Assembly: GCA_900546645.1 (NCBI GenBank)
Contig: URDR01000007.1
Span: forward strand, 1-49,473
Reading direction: 5' to 3'
Length of the DNA: 49,473 nt
From: an uncultured Bacteroides sp.
GTDB taxonomy: Bacteria; Bacteroidota; Bacteroidia; Bacteroidales; Bacteroidaceae
Under the pieces are notes generated by a model. It worked only from the letters and a program-made list of their open reading frames with translations, had not been told where the DNA came from and did no database searches. Below, piece by piece: positions 17,079-25,553 of this stretch; position 1 is the stretch's first letter; every line of letters starts with the position of its first letter. A program made the translations under genes and the position numbers.

Positions 17079-17801
17079 ATGAAACTATTGTATATTATTT
17101 ATCAAATCTGTATCGGACTTCCTTTGTTCTTGGTACTTACCATTCTGACCGCTTTAACCACAATGCTGGGCTGCTGGTTGGGCAACGGGCACTTCTGGGG
17201 ATATTATCCGGGAAAAATATGGTCTCAGCTTACATGCTTGCTCTTTTTGCTTCCCGTGAAAGTGGAGGGACATGAAAATATAGATCATAGAACCTCTTAT
17301 GTTTTTGTAGCCAATCATCAGGGGGCATTTGATATTTTTTTGATTTATGGTTTTTTAGGAAGAAACTTTAAATGGATGATGAAAAAAAGCCTGCGTAAAA
17401 TTCCTTTTGTGGGGAAGGCTTGTGAATCAGCCGGATTTATTTTCGTTGATAAGTCGAGCCCACGCAAAGTATATGAAACCATCAAGCATGCCGAAAATGT
17501 TTTGAAAGATGGAACTTCATTGATGGTTTTCCCCGAGGGGCGGCGTACGTTTACCGGTGAGATGAACGAGTTTAAGAAAGGAGCCTTTATGTTGGCCGAC
17601 CAGCTACAGCTTCCGGTTGTTCCGATGACCATAAACGGTTCGTTCCGGATACTTCCCCGTACCGGAAAACTTTTGTCGTGGCATCCGTTGACACTGACCA
17701 TTCATCAACCTATTTATCCGTTGGGCAAGAAAGGAACTGAAAACTTGGATATGCTGATGAAAGAGTCGTATCAAGCAATTCATGACGGGCTGGTCTGCTG
17801 A
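17079..17801 (+). CDS. plsC: 1-acyl-sn-glycerol-3-phosphate acyltransferase
   Basis: PlsC transfers an acyl chain to lysophosphatidic acid to give phosphatidic acid at the inner membrane. The 240-residue product begins with a hydrophobic anchor (LLYIIYQICIGLPLFLVL). The catalytic NHxxxxD motif is NHQGAFD (Asn79, His80), followed by GFIFVDKS, the substrate-binding FPEGRRT and LPVVPMTING. It lies 27 bases after the metallophosphoesterase and ends the operon. A GC-rich hairpin and a T-run hairpin follow before accC. Confidence 0.92.
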   Translation: MKLLYIIYQICIGLPLFLVLTILTALTTMLGCWLGNGHFWGYYPGKIWSQLTCLLFLLPVKVEGHENIDHRTSYVFVANHQGAFDIFLIYGFLGRNFKWMMKKSLRKIPFVGKACESAGFIFVDKSSPRKVYETIKHAENVLKDGTSLMVFPEGRRTFTGEMNEFKKGAFMLADQLQLPVVPMTINGSFRILPRTGKLLSWHPLTLTIHQPIYPLGKKGTENLDMLMKESYQAIHDGLVC

Positions 17802-17872
17802 AGTTTTGCCAACTCTACATTACGTTTTGTTTGGCAGGCTTGGGCTTTTCCGTTTTTCTGATACCGTTTAAG

Positions 17873-17895
17873 CTCCTTTTCGGGCTGAAAAGGGG
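17873..17895. terminator. Hairpin downstream of plsC
   Basis: CTCCTTTTC (17873-17881) pairs with GAAAAGGGG (17887-17895), allowing one G-U, around the loop GGGCT. Nine bases of A follow within 17896-17904, so the T-run is on the minus strand. On the plus strand this is a strong stem but not a complete intrinsic terminator. Confidence 0.45.
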
Positions 17896-17913
17896 AAAAA
17901 AAAGTATGATTCG

Positions 17914-17945
17914 TTGGAGTGGTACTCCTTTTTTTCTAATTTTGC
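17914..17945 (+). promoter_or_regulatory. Promoter of the acyl-CoA carboxylase operon
   Basis: The -7 box is TAATTTTGC (17937-17945). A TTGG at 17914-17917 gives a -33 element with a 19-base spacer. The ATG of accC is 81 bases further on, leaving a leader of about 75 bases. Confidence 0.6.
17916..17935 (+). terminator. Intrinsic terminator overlapping the accC promoter
   Basis: GGAGT (17916-17920), loop GGT and ACTCC (17924-17928) are followed by seven Ts (17929-17935). The stem is short, but the T-run is ideal for ending the plsC operon. It lies between the -33 and -7 elements of the accC promoter. Confidence 0.55.
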
Positions 17946-18026
17946 ACAGTTTCAACGTTCGTGTGTCATTTTCTGACCGCTTTTGGAGAAACATTTTTGA
18001 AAGAGATTATAACTAAATGATAAAGC

Positions 18027-19538
18027 ATGATACACAAAGTATTAATCGCTAACCGTGGTGAAATAGCTGTACGTGTGATGCGTTCTTGTCGTGAGATGGG
18101 CATTCGTACGGTAGCAGTGTTCTCTGAAGCCGACAGAACGGCGCGCCACGTCCTTTATGCAGACGAAGCTTGTCTGATTGGTCCGGCAGCTTCTCGTGAA
18201 AGCTACCTGAATATTGATAAAATCATTATGGCTGCTAAACGCCATGAAGTCGATGCAATCCATCCGGGATATGGATTCCTTTCTGAAAACTCAGAATTTG
18301 CACGCCGTTGCCGTGAAGAAGGAATTATCTTTATCGGTCCTGATCCTGAAACCATGGATGCCATGGGTGATAAAATTTCAGCCCGTAAGCACATGATTGC
18401 AGCAGGTGTACCGGTTGTTCCGGGAACAGAACAGCCTTTGAAGAGTGTGGAAGAAGCAAAAGAAATCTGTAATCGTATCGGTTATCCGGTTATGCTGAAA
18501 GCTTCAATGGGAGGCGGCGGAAAAGGTATGCGTCTGATTCATAATGAAGGTGAAGTAGAAGAAGCTTATAACACAGCTCGCTCGGAATCTATGTCTTCAT
18601 TTGGTGATGATACCGTTTATTTGGAAAAGTTTGTAGAAGAACCTCACCATATTGAATTCCAGATTTTGGGAGACAATTACGGGAATGCCGTTCATTTATT
18701 TGAACGTGAATGTTCTATTCAGCGCCGTAATCAGAAAATCGTAGAAGAAACTCCTTCTCCGTTTGTAACTCCTGAATTGCGTCAGAAAATGGGCGAAGCG
18801 GCTGTTGCAGCAGCTAAAGCTGTGGGCTATAAGGGTGCGGGTACCATTGAATTCCTGGTTGACAAACACCGTAATTTCTATTTCCTTGAAATGAATACGC
18901 GTTTGCAGGTAGAACACCCTATTACTGAAGAAGTCGTTGGAGTTGATTTGGTAAAAGAACAGCTTCGTATAGCCAATAACGAACCGATTCACTTTAAGCA
19001 AGAAGACTTGAAGCAGCGTGGTCATGCCATTGAATGCCGTATCTGTGCTGAGGATTCAGAAAATAATTTCATGCCTTCACCGGGAATTATCCGTCAGCTG
19101 ATAGAACCGAATGGTATCGGTGTACGCATTGACAGCTATGTGTATGAAAGCTATGAAATCCCTATTTATTATGACCCGATGATAGGTAAGCTGATTGTGT
19201 GGGCCACTACACGTGAGTTTGCTATCGAACGTATGCGTCGTGTATTATATGAATACAAGATTACAGGATTGAAGACCAATATCGGTTATTTGCGTCACAT
19301 TATGAATGTGCCTGACTTTGTAGAAGGACATTACAATACGCTTTTCATTCCGAAACATCAAGACATGCTGCGTGAATGGGCAGGACAAAAAGAGGAAGAG
19401 ACTGAAAATATTGCCATGATTGCGGCTTATATTGATTACCTGATGAACTTGGAAGAGAACAAGTCGGGTTCTTCTGATAACCGTCCAATCAGTCGCTGGC
19501 GTGAATTTGGCTTGAAAAAAGGAGTATTACGGATTTAA
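18027..19538 (+). CDS. accC: Biotin carboxylase subunit of an acyl-CoA carboxylase
   Basis: The enzyme carboxylates protein-bound biotin using ATP and bicarbonate. The 503-residue product has the biotin carboxylase N-domain (KVLIANRGEIAVRVMRSCRE), HPGYGFLSEN, the ATP-grasp glycine loop MGGGGKGMR, the EFQ-LGD block, RECSIQRRNQK and NTRLQVEHPITEE. It is about 50 residues longer than E. coli AccC, and the extra C-terminal tail shows no known domain. It is followed by a biotin carrier and a carboxyltransferase. This three-gene set resembles propionyl-/acyl-CoA carboxylases more than E. coli AccABCD. The acyl substrate is not decided by sequence. Confidence 0.92.
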   Translation: MIHKVLIANRGEIAVRVMRSCREMGIRTVAVFSEADRTARHVLYADEACLIGPAASRESYLNIDKIIMAAKRHEVDAIHPGYGFLSENSEFARRCREEGIIFIGPDPETMDAMGDKISARKHMIAAGVPVVPGTEQPLKSVEEAKEICNRIGYPVMLKASMGGGGKGMRLIHNEGEVEEAYNTARSESMSSFGDDTVYLEKFVEEPHHIEFQILGDNYGNAVHLFERECSIQRRNQKIVEETPSPFVTPELRQKMGEAAVAAAKAVGYKGAGTIEFLVDKHRNFYFLEMNTRLQVEHPITEEVVGVDLVKEQLRIANNEPIHFKQEDLKQRGHAIECRICAEDSENNFMPSPGIIRQLIEPNGIGVRIDSYVYESYEIPIYYDPMIGKLIVWATTREFAIERMRRVLYEYKITGLKTNIGYLRHIMNVPDFVEGHYNTLFIPKHQDMLREWAGQKEEETENIAMIAAYIDYLMNLEENKSGSSDNRPISRWREFGLKKGVLRI

Positions 19539-19620
19539 GCCTTTGTAAGTTATCGGGTTGCTTAACCTTTAAGAGGTAAAGCGTAAACTCAGGACTTGAA
19601 AGTTTAAAAACAAACAGATT

Positions 19621-20136
19621 ATGGAAATACATATAGGAGACAGAGTAGCCGATGTTACTTTGGTGAATAAGGAAGGCAATAAGGTGCAACTGACCATCGA
19701 CGGGGTGCCTTACGATGTAGATATCGTAATGGCAGAAAACGGTAGTTGTTCTATCTTGCACGAAGGAAAGTCGTATAATGCGGAACTTATTCGTAAAGAA
19801 GGTGGCAAAAGCTATACCGTTAATGCACATTACCAATCGTATAATATTGATGTAATTGACTCTCAGGCAAAATATTTGCGCATGCGTAAGGGAGCAGATG
19901 AAAAGCAAATGGATAAGATTATCTCTCCGATGCCGGGCAAGGTTGTTAAAATTCCGGTTCAGGCAGGCGACCGTTTGCAGGCAGGCGATATTGTTGCTGT
20001 GATTGAAGCGATGAAAATGCAGAGCAACTACAAGGTAAACAGCGAGTGTGTGGTAAAAGAAATTCTGGTAAACGAAGGAGATTCAGTGAACAGCAATCAG
20101 GTGATTATGACACTGGATATTATTAAAGAAGAATGA
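19621..20136 (+). CDS. Biotin carboxyl carrier protein
   Basis: The C-terminal 75 residues of this 171-residue protein form a biotinyl domain. MPGKVVKIPVQAGD leads to the biotin site EAMKMQ, where the Lys is biotinylated. The N-terminal 95 residues are beta-rich (VADVTLVNKEGNKVQLTIDG) and resemble the linker or BT-like domain that docks the carrier to its carboxylase. The gene follows accC by 82 bases and overlaps the carboxyltransferase by 4 bases (ATGA). That overlap suggests matched expression of the two subunits. Confidence 0.92.
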   Translation: MEIHIGDRVADVTLVNKEGNKVQLTIDGVPYDVDIVMAENGSCSILHEGKSYNAELIRKEGGKSYTVNAHYQSYNIDVIDSQAKYLRMRKGADEKQMDKIISPMPGKVVKIPVQAGDRLQAGDIVAVIEAMKMQSNYKVNSECVVKEILVNEGDSVNSNQVIMTLDIIKEE

Positions 20137-21671
20137 TTATGACTGCAGAAGAACAATATAAGAAATTTGAGGAGCTTGATAAATTAGCTTCTCAGGGCGG
20201 TGGCGAGGCTCGTGTAGAAAAACAGCATGCCAACGGTCACATGACAGCCCGTGAACGTATTGCCATGTTGCTGGATAAAGGTACGTTTAATGAAATCGAT
20301 AAATTTGTCATTCACCAATGTACAGACTTCGGAATGGATAAAAATCATATTCCGGGCGATGGTATTGTGTGCGGTTATGGAAAAATAGACGGACGTTTAG
20401 TTTATGTCTATGCATACGATTTCACCGTTTATGGGGGTACGTTAAGCGCTACCGGTGCGAAGAAAATTGTTAAAGTACAGGAATTAGCTCTTAAAAACGG
20501 TGCTCCGGTTATCGCGTTGAATGACTCGGGTGGTGCACGTATTCAGGAGGGAGTAGGAAGTATCTCTGGATATGCTTCTCTTTTCTATCAGAACACCATT
20601 GCATCGGGTGTAATTCCGCAGATTTCTGCTATTCTGGGTCCTTGTGCCGGTGGCGCATGTTACTCTCCTGCCTTGACCGACTTTATCTTTATGGTGAAGG
20701 AAAAGAGTCACATGTTTATTACCGGACCGGATGTGGTGAAGGCGGTTACTCATGAGGAGGTAGATAAAGAAGAGTTAGGTGGAGCTTATACTCATAGCAG
20801 CAAGAGTGGTGTAACCCATTTCCTTTGTGACACAGAAGAGGAAACATTGATGAGTATCCGCGAGCTGTTGAGTTTCTTGCCTTCAAATAACATGGAAGAC
20901 GCTCCGATGCAAAGTTGTACCGACGATATCCGTCGTGCAGAAGAGTCACTGATGAGTGTGATTCCAGACGACCCGAACATGCCGTATGATATCAAGAATA
21001 TCATCGAACCGGTGGTGGATGATCACTACTTCTTTGAAGTGATGCCTCATTTTGCTAAAAATATCGTAATCGGTTTTGCTCGTTTGGGTGGACGTTCGGT
21101 AGGTATCGTGGCTAACCAACCTGCTTATCTGGCGGGAGTTCTTGATATTGATGCATCTGATAAGGCGTCACGTTTTATCCGTTTCTGTGACTGCTTCAAT
21201 ATTCCTATCGTGACTTTTGAAGATGTGCCGGGATTCCTTCCGGGATGTACGCAAGAGCATAACGGAATTATCCGTCATGGTGCGAAGATTGTATATGCTT
21301 ATGCTGAGGCTACTGTCCCTAAGATTACGGTGATTACCCGTAAGGCTTATGGAGGTGCTTATATTGTAATGAACAGTAAGCCTATCGGGTCGGATGTGAA
21401 CTTCTCTTATCCTACTGCCGAAATTGCAGTGATGGGAGCCGACGGAGCAGTGAATATCTTATACCGTAAAGCTACACCTGAGGAAAAGGCAAAAGCAGTG
21501 GAAGAATATAAAGAAAAGTTCTCAAATCCTTATCGTGCTGCAGAGCAGGGATATATTGATGAAATCATTCTTCCGAAAGATACACGTTACAAGTTGATTC
21601 AGGCTCTTGAAATGACTCAGAACAAGAGTCAGAGCAATCCGCCGAAGAAACACGGAAATATGCCGCTGTAA
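20133..21671 (+). CDS. Acyl-CoA carboxylase, carboxyltransferase (beta) subunit
   Basis: This 512-residue subunit moves the carboxyl group from biotin to an acyl-CoA such as propionyl-CoA. It has the crotonase-fold halves of the PccB/MmdA family: GHMTARERIAMLLDKGTFNE, FTVYGGTLS, LNDSGGARIQEGV, GPCAGGACYSPALTDF and, in the second half, TFEDVPGFLPGCTQEHNGI and RKAYGGAYIVM. MmdA decarboxylases look similar, but the adjacent biotin carboxylase argues for a carboxylase. ATG 20133 overlaps the carrier gene, and ATG 20139 is an alternative. In Bacteroidales such enzymes could serve the propionate/methylmalonyl branch, which is an inference. Confidence 0.9.
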   Translation: MIMTAEEQYKKFEELDKLASQGGGEARVEKQHANGHMTARERIAMLLDKGTFNEIDKFVIHQCTDFGMDKNHIPGDGIVCGYGKIDGRLVYVYAYDFTVYGGTLSATGAKKIVKVQELALKNGAPVIALNDSGGARIQEGVGSISGYASLFYQNTIASGVIPQISAILGPCAGGACYSPALTDFIFMVKEKSHMFITGPDVVKAVTHEEVDKEELGGAYTHSSKSGVTHFLCDTEEETLMSIRELLSFLPSNNMEDAPMQSCTDDIRRAEESLMSVIPDDPNMPYDIKNIIEPVVDDHYFFEVMPHFAKNIVIGFARLGGRSVGIVANQPAYLAGVLDIDASDKASRFIRFCDCFNIPIVTFEDVPGFLPGCTQEHNGIIRHGAKIVYAYAEATVPKITVITRKAYGGAYIVMNSKPIGSDVNFSYPTAEIAVMGADGAVNILYRKATPEEKAKAVEEYKEKFSNPYRAAEQGYIDEIILPKDTRYKLIQALEMTQNKSQSNPPKKHGNMPL

Positions 21672-21698
21672 GAATTTGCTTGATGTAAATATAAGGAA

Positions 21699-21734
21699 AG
21701 AGGTTTGTACCGGAAAGGTGCAGACCTCTTTTTT
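21699..21734 (+). terminator. Intrinsic terminator of the acyl-CoA carboxylase operon
   Basis: AGAGGTTTG (21699-21707) pairs with CAGACCTCT (21721-21729), allowing one G-U, and is extended by ACC/GGT around a GGAAA-type loop. A run of six Ts follows (21729-21734). Confidence 0.85.
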
Positions 21735-21768
21735 CATGTGGGAATAGCATCCTTCTGTGCGCTCAATT

Positions 21769-21827
21769 CGCTTAGGCATTTCATTCGTCTTGCTTCGGTC
21801 TTTGCATGTATTCGCCTAAGCATTTTG
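21769..21827. repeat. Paired CGCYTARGCATTT elements
   Basis: CGCTTAGGCATTT (21769-21781) and CGCCTAAGCATTTTG (21813-21827) flank 31 bases. The cores GCTTAGGC and GCCTAAGC are also inverted copies of each other, so the pair can fold. A related arm, CGCTTAGACATTTTG, is at 45274-45288. It lies in the gap between two convergent genes. Confidence 0.5.
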
Positions 21828-21886
21828 TCAGCCCTCGTTTCATTGTTTTTTATTACCCTTTTGTTTTCGGCGGCAGATTCTGCTGG

Positions 21887-22990
21887 TTATATTTCCTTCT
21901 TGAAATCCAGTTCAAGCTGAATCCATTTTTTGCGATGAGACCCCCCTTCTTCTATTTCCTCTTTCGGGTTTGAAACGGAAAGTCCAAGCAGGCGGATTGG
22001 ATGCTGTGCATAGTCTACTTCTTGCAGTAATCTTTTGGCCAGCGGAAGAATCTCATCCAGCTTGTATAAGTTCTGGCGGGTGCTGAGGCTTCTTGAGATT
22101 TGTGTAAAGTCGCAGAATTTGACTTTGAGTGTCAGCGTAGTTCCTTTGAATTCTTTCTGTTTCAGTCTTTCTGTCAATTCACGGGCCACGTGATATAACT
22201 CGATAATAACCGAACTCTTCAGTGTGATATCTTTTTCCAGGGTATGTTCACAGCCTATTGATTTCCGTATGCGTACGGCTTCCACCGGACGATGGTCTTC
22301 TCCGCGGGCAAAATCATAATAAATAGTTCCTGCTTTCCCGAACTGGCGGATAAGCATTTCGAGTGAGCATTTACGCAATGTCTCTCCGTTGTAAATACCT
22401 AAGCGGTGCATCTTCTTGGCTGTAACCGGACCGACTCCCCAAAATGCCTCAATGGGAAGATGGCCGATAAAGTCGAGAGCTTGATCCGGATGAATGGTGC
22501 AAAGTCCGTCCGGTTTTCGATAGTCGGAAGCTATTTTGGCGAGAAATTTATTATAAGAAACTCCAGCCGATGCAATTAAATGCAGTTCTTCGCGGATGCG
22601 CTGTTTAATTTCGCGTGCTATATCCACTGCCATGTCTATCCCTTTTTTATTCTCAGTTACATCCAGAAAGGCTTCGTCTAGTGAAATCGGCTCAATTAAA
22701 TCTGTATATTCCCTGAATATGGAGTGAATCTGTGCAGATACTTGCTTGTAAACCTCCATCCTTCCTTCTACAAAAATCAGGTGAGGGCATAATTGGAGTG
22801 CTTTTTGCGAGGACATGGCTGAACGTATGCCGAATTTCCGGGCTTCATAGCTGGCTGCAGCCACCACTCCCCGTTTTTCGGCATGTCCTACGGCTACAGG
22901 CTTTCCTCTCAGCGAAGGATGGTCACGCTGTTCCACGGAGGCATAAAAAGCATCCATGTCAATGTGGATTATTTTTCGTAGAATAGCCAT
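21887..22990 (-). CDS. dinB: DNA polymerase IV (Y-family)
   Basis: This error-prone translesion polymerase is 367 residues, normal for DinB. The N-terminal metal-binding block IIHIDMDAFYASVEQRD (Asp11) and the second catalytic block PISLDEAFLDVT (about 100-112) are intact. ASAGVSYNKFLAKIASDYRKPDG and the helix-hairpin-helix LPIEAFWGVGPVTAKKMHRLG follow. The C-terminus, WIQLELDF, resembles the clamp-binding peptide. A TAAATTTGC promoter (23009-23017) lies 18 bases upstream, and the gene is divergent from the Sua5-like gene. I see no LexA-type operator. Confidence 0.96.
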   Translation of the reverse strand: MAILRKIIHIDMDAFYASVEQRDHPSLRGKPVAVGHAEKRGVVAAASYEARKFGIRSAMSSQKALQLCPHLIFVEGRMEVYKQVSAQIHSIFREYTDLIEPISLDEAFLDVTENKKGIDMAVDIAREIKQRIREELHLIASAGVSYNKFLAKIASDYRKPDGLCTIHPDQALDFIGHLPIEAFWGVGPVTAKKMHRLGIYNGETLRKCSLEMLIRQFGKAGTIYYDFARGEDHRPVEAVRIRKSIGCEHTLEKDITLKSSVIIELYHVARELTERLKQKEFKGTTLTLKVKFCDFTQISRSLSTRQNLYKLDEILPLAKRLLQEVDYAQHPIRLLGLSVSNPKEEIEEGGSHRKKWIQLELDFKKEI

Positions 22991-23008
22991 AAACAGAACA
23001 GCTTTTCT

Positions 23009-23017
23009 GCAAATTTA
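23009..23017 (-). promoter_or_regulatory. -7 box of the dinB promoter
   Basis: On the minus strand this is TAAATTTGC, 18 bases upstream of the dinB ATG. It matches TAnnTTTG. Confidence 0.6.
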
Positions 23018-23027
23018 ATGAAACTTT

Positions 23028-23061
23028 TTTGGGCAGTCCTAAAAATCCTTTGTACTTTTGC
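23028..23061 (+). promoter_or_regulatory. Promoter of the sua5-clc-fmt operon
   Basis: The -7 box is TACTTTTGC (23053-23061). TTTG at 23028-23031 gives a -33 element with a 21-base spacer. The start codon is at 23126. Confidence 0.6.
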
Positions 23062-23125
23062 TTTTTGGATTAAAAAATGCAGGTCTTCTTAAAGTTCTTG
23101 TGTTTTTATATAAATGTAAAGCAAT

Positions 23126-23692
23126 ATGATGAAAGATGAGATTAAACGTGCATGTGAGGTGCTGCAAAAGGGTGGGGTAATACTTTATCCTACTGATACG
23201 GTTTGGGGAATAGGATGTGATGCAACAAACGAGGAGGCAGTAAAGCGGGTTTATGAAATCAAACAGCGTGCCGACAGCAAAGCCATGCTGGTTTTGGTAG
23301 ATAATCCGGTTAAAGTAGATTTTTACGTGCAAAACGTTCCCCATGTAGCATGGGATTTGATAGATTTGACTACTAAACCTTTGACGATTATATACGATGG
23401 AGCACGAAATCTTGCTCCTAATTTGTTGGCTTCCGATGGTACAGTCGGTATCCGGGTCACTGAAGAAGAGTTTTCAAAACAGTTATGTTTCCGCTTCCGT
23501 AAGGCGATTGTATCTACTTCTGCTAATATCAGTGGACAGCCAGCTCCGGCTGTATTCAGTGAAATAAGTGAGGAAATTAAGCAGGCGGTTGATTATATCG
23601 TTGATTTTCGCCGTGAAGAGAAAGGACACCCCAAGCCTTCAAGCATCATCAAGTTGGGTAAAGGAGGAGAAATTAAGATAATCCGTGAATAA
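23126..23692 (+). CDS. L-threonylcarbamoyladenylate synthase (Sua5/YciO/YrdC family)
   Basis: This enzyme makes threonylcarbamoyl-AMP for the t6A37 modification of ANN-decoding tRNAs. The 188-residue product is a single YrdC domain without the extra C-terminal Sua5 domain. It shows GGVILYPTDTVWGIGCDA, KRADSKAMLVLVD-type spacing (KQRADSKAMLVLVD) and VSTSANISGQPAP. ATG 23126 or 23129 can start it. It is the first gene of a run with a chloride channel and fmt, so two of the three genes act on tRNA. Confidence 0.9.
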   Translation: MMKDEIKRACEVLQKGGVILYPTDTVWGIGCDATNEEAVKRVYEIKQRADSKAMLVLVDNPVKVDFYVQNVPHVAWDLIDLTTKPLTIIYDGARNLAPNLLASDGTVGIRVTEEEFSKQLCFRFRKAIVSTSANISGQPAPAVFSEISEEIKQAVDYIVDFRREEKGHPKPSSIIKLGKGGEIKIIRE

Positions 23693-23704
23693 TTAAAAAT
23701 AACA

Positions 23705-25504
23705 ATGAAAGTTTCTGATGATAGATACAGCCTGCTGCTGCGTTTCCTGCACTGGCGTGAAACTCATATCAAGGATAAACATTTTATTCTGATATTGAGC
23801 CTTCTGGTCGGTGTGTTTACGGCATTGGCAGCCTATGTGCTAAAGTTTTTAGTGGAATATATCAAAGAGTTTCTGACAGAAAACTTTGATTCTACCGGTG
23901 CCAACTGGCTTTATTTGGTTTATCCGGTGGTGGGTATCCTGCTTACCAGCTTGTTTATCCGCAAGGTGGTGCGCGATGATATCAGTCATGGAGTAACTAA
24001 AATTCTTTATGCCATATCTTGCCGTCAAAGTCGTATTAAGCGTCATAATATTTGGTCGTCGGTTTGTGCTTCTGCCATCACGATTGGTTGTGGTGGTTCT
24101 GTAGGAGCGGAAGCCCCTATTGTGCTTACCGGTTCAGCCATCGGGTCGAACTTGGGAAGTATTTTCCGTATGGACCATAAAACGCTGATGCTGCTGGTAG
24201 GATGTGGAGCCGCCGGAGCTGTTTCGGGCATTTTTAAGGCACCTATAGCCGGACTGGTCTTTACATTGGAAGTGCTGATGATTGATTTGACCATGGCTTC
24301 GCTTCTTCCGTTGCTGATAACCAGTGTTACAGCCGCTTGTATCTCTTATATGCTGACGGGAACCGAGTCAATGTTTCATTTCCAGCTGGATTTTCCTTTT
24401 GCGCTTGAGCGTGTGCCCTATGCCATTGCGTTGGGAATTTTTTGCGGATTGGTAGCCTGGTATTTCACTCGTTCCATGAACTGGATTGAGAATATCTTCC
24501 GCCGCTATTCAAATCCATACGTAAAGTTCGTCATCGGGGGGACCATGCTGAGTGTGCTGATTTTTCTTTTTCCGCCTTTATATGGTGAGGGATATGATAC
24601 CATCTCGTTGCTGCTGAATGGAAAATCTTCTGCCGACTGGGATACCGTCATGAATAATTCATTCTTCTACGGTAATGCCAGCTTGCTTGTGATTTATCTG
24701 TTGCTGATTATCTTGTTTAAGGTATTTGCTTCAAGTGCTACAAACGGTGGAGGCGGTTGCGGCGGTATTTTCGCTCCGAGTCTGTTTTTGGGCTGTATTT
24801 CCGGTTTTGTCTTTTCATATGTATGTAATGAATTCCATATCGGTAATACTTATATTCCGGAAAAAAACTTTGCACTGATGGGGATGGCGGGGTTGATGTC
24901 GGGCGTAATGCATGCTCCACTGACGGGGGTTTTCCTGATTGCAGAACTGACAGGTGGTTATGCTTTGTTCTTGCCTCTGATGATTGTTTCTGTATGTGCC
25001 TATCTGACCATTATCGTGTTTGAACCTCATAGTATCTACTCCATGCGTCTGGCTAAAAAAGGAGAGTTGGTAACGCATCATAAAGACAAGGCTGTATTAA
25101 CTCTGATGAATATGGAGAGTATTATCGAAACCGATTTTCAGGTGGTGCGTCCAGATATGGATTTAGGCGAATTGGTACGGGCTGTTTCAAAGTCCAGCCG
25201 GAATTTGTTTCCGGTGGTCGATGTGCGGGAAGAATTGTTGGGGGTAGTAGTACTCGATGACATACGTAACATTATGTTCCGTCAGGAACTTTATCACCGT
25301 TACCGGGTAGAAAATCTGATGACCGTATCGCAGTCTCGCATTTATACCAATGATTCGATGGAGGTCGTGATGCGTAAGTTTGATGAGACTGGTGCATGGA
25401 ATCTGGCTGTGGTAGATGAACATAATAAATATAAAGGATTTGTTTCGAAGTCGAAAATGCTGAATTCATATCGTCAGGTATTGGTAGACTTTTCGGAAGA
25501 ATAA
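23705..25504 (+). CDS. ClC-family chloride channel/antiporter with CBS domains
   Basis: The 599-residue product has a ClC membrane domain of many hydrophobic helices (residues about 25-440) and two C-terminal CBS domains (about 455-595). The gating-glutamate region reads CGGSVGAEAPIVLTGSAIGS, with the Glu kept but GREGP changed to GAEAP. The chloride-binding GxFxP motif is GGIFAPSLFLG, and GMAGLMSGVMHAPLTG follows. CBS domains often sense adenosine nucleotides. It starts 12 bases after the Sua5 gene. Confidence 0.92.
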   Translation: MKVSDDRYSLLLRFLHWRETHIKDKHFILILSLLVGVFTALAAYVLKFLVEYIKEFLTENFDSTGANWLYLVYPVVGILLTSLFIRKVVRDDISHGVTKILYAISCRQSRIKRHNIWSSVCASAITIGCGGSVGAEAPIVLTGSAIGSNLGSIFRMDHKTLMLLVGCGAAGAVSGIFKAPIAGLVFTLEVLMIDLTMASLLPLLITSVTAACISYMLTGTESMFHFQLDFPFALERVPYAIALGIFCGLVAWYFTRSMNWIENIFRRYSNPYVKFVIGGTMLSVLIFLFPPLYGEGYDTISLLLNGKSSADWDTVMNNSFFYGNASLLVIYLLLIILFKVFASSATNGGGGCGGIFAPSLFLGCISGFVFSYVCNEFHIGNTYIPEKNFALMGMAGLMSGVMHAPLTGVFLIAELTGGYALFLPLMIVSVCAYLTIIVFEPHSIYSMRLAKKGELVTHHKDKAVLTLMNMESIIETDFQVVRPDMDLGELVRAVSKSSRNLFPVVDVREELLGVVVLDDIRNIMFRQELYHRYRVENLMTVSQSRIYTNDSMEVVMRKFDETGAWNLAVVDEHNKYKGFVSKSKMLNSYRQVLVDFSEE

Positions 25505-25553
25505 TAATTATTCTGAACTTCTTGACGGTTCGGAAATTCAAAGCAAAACAGAA

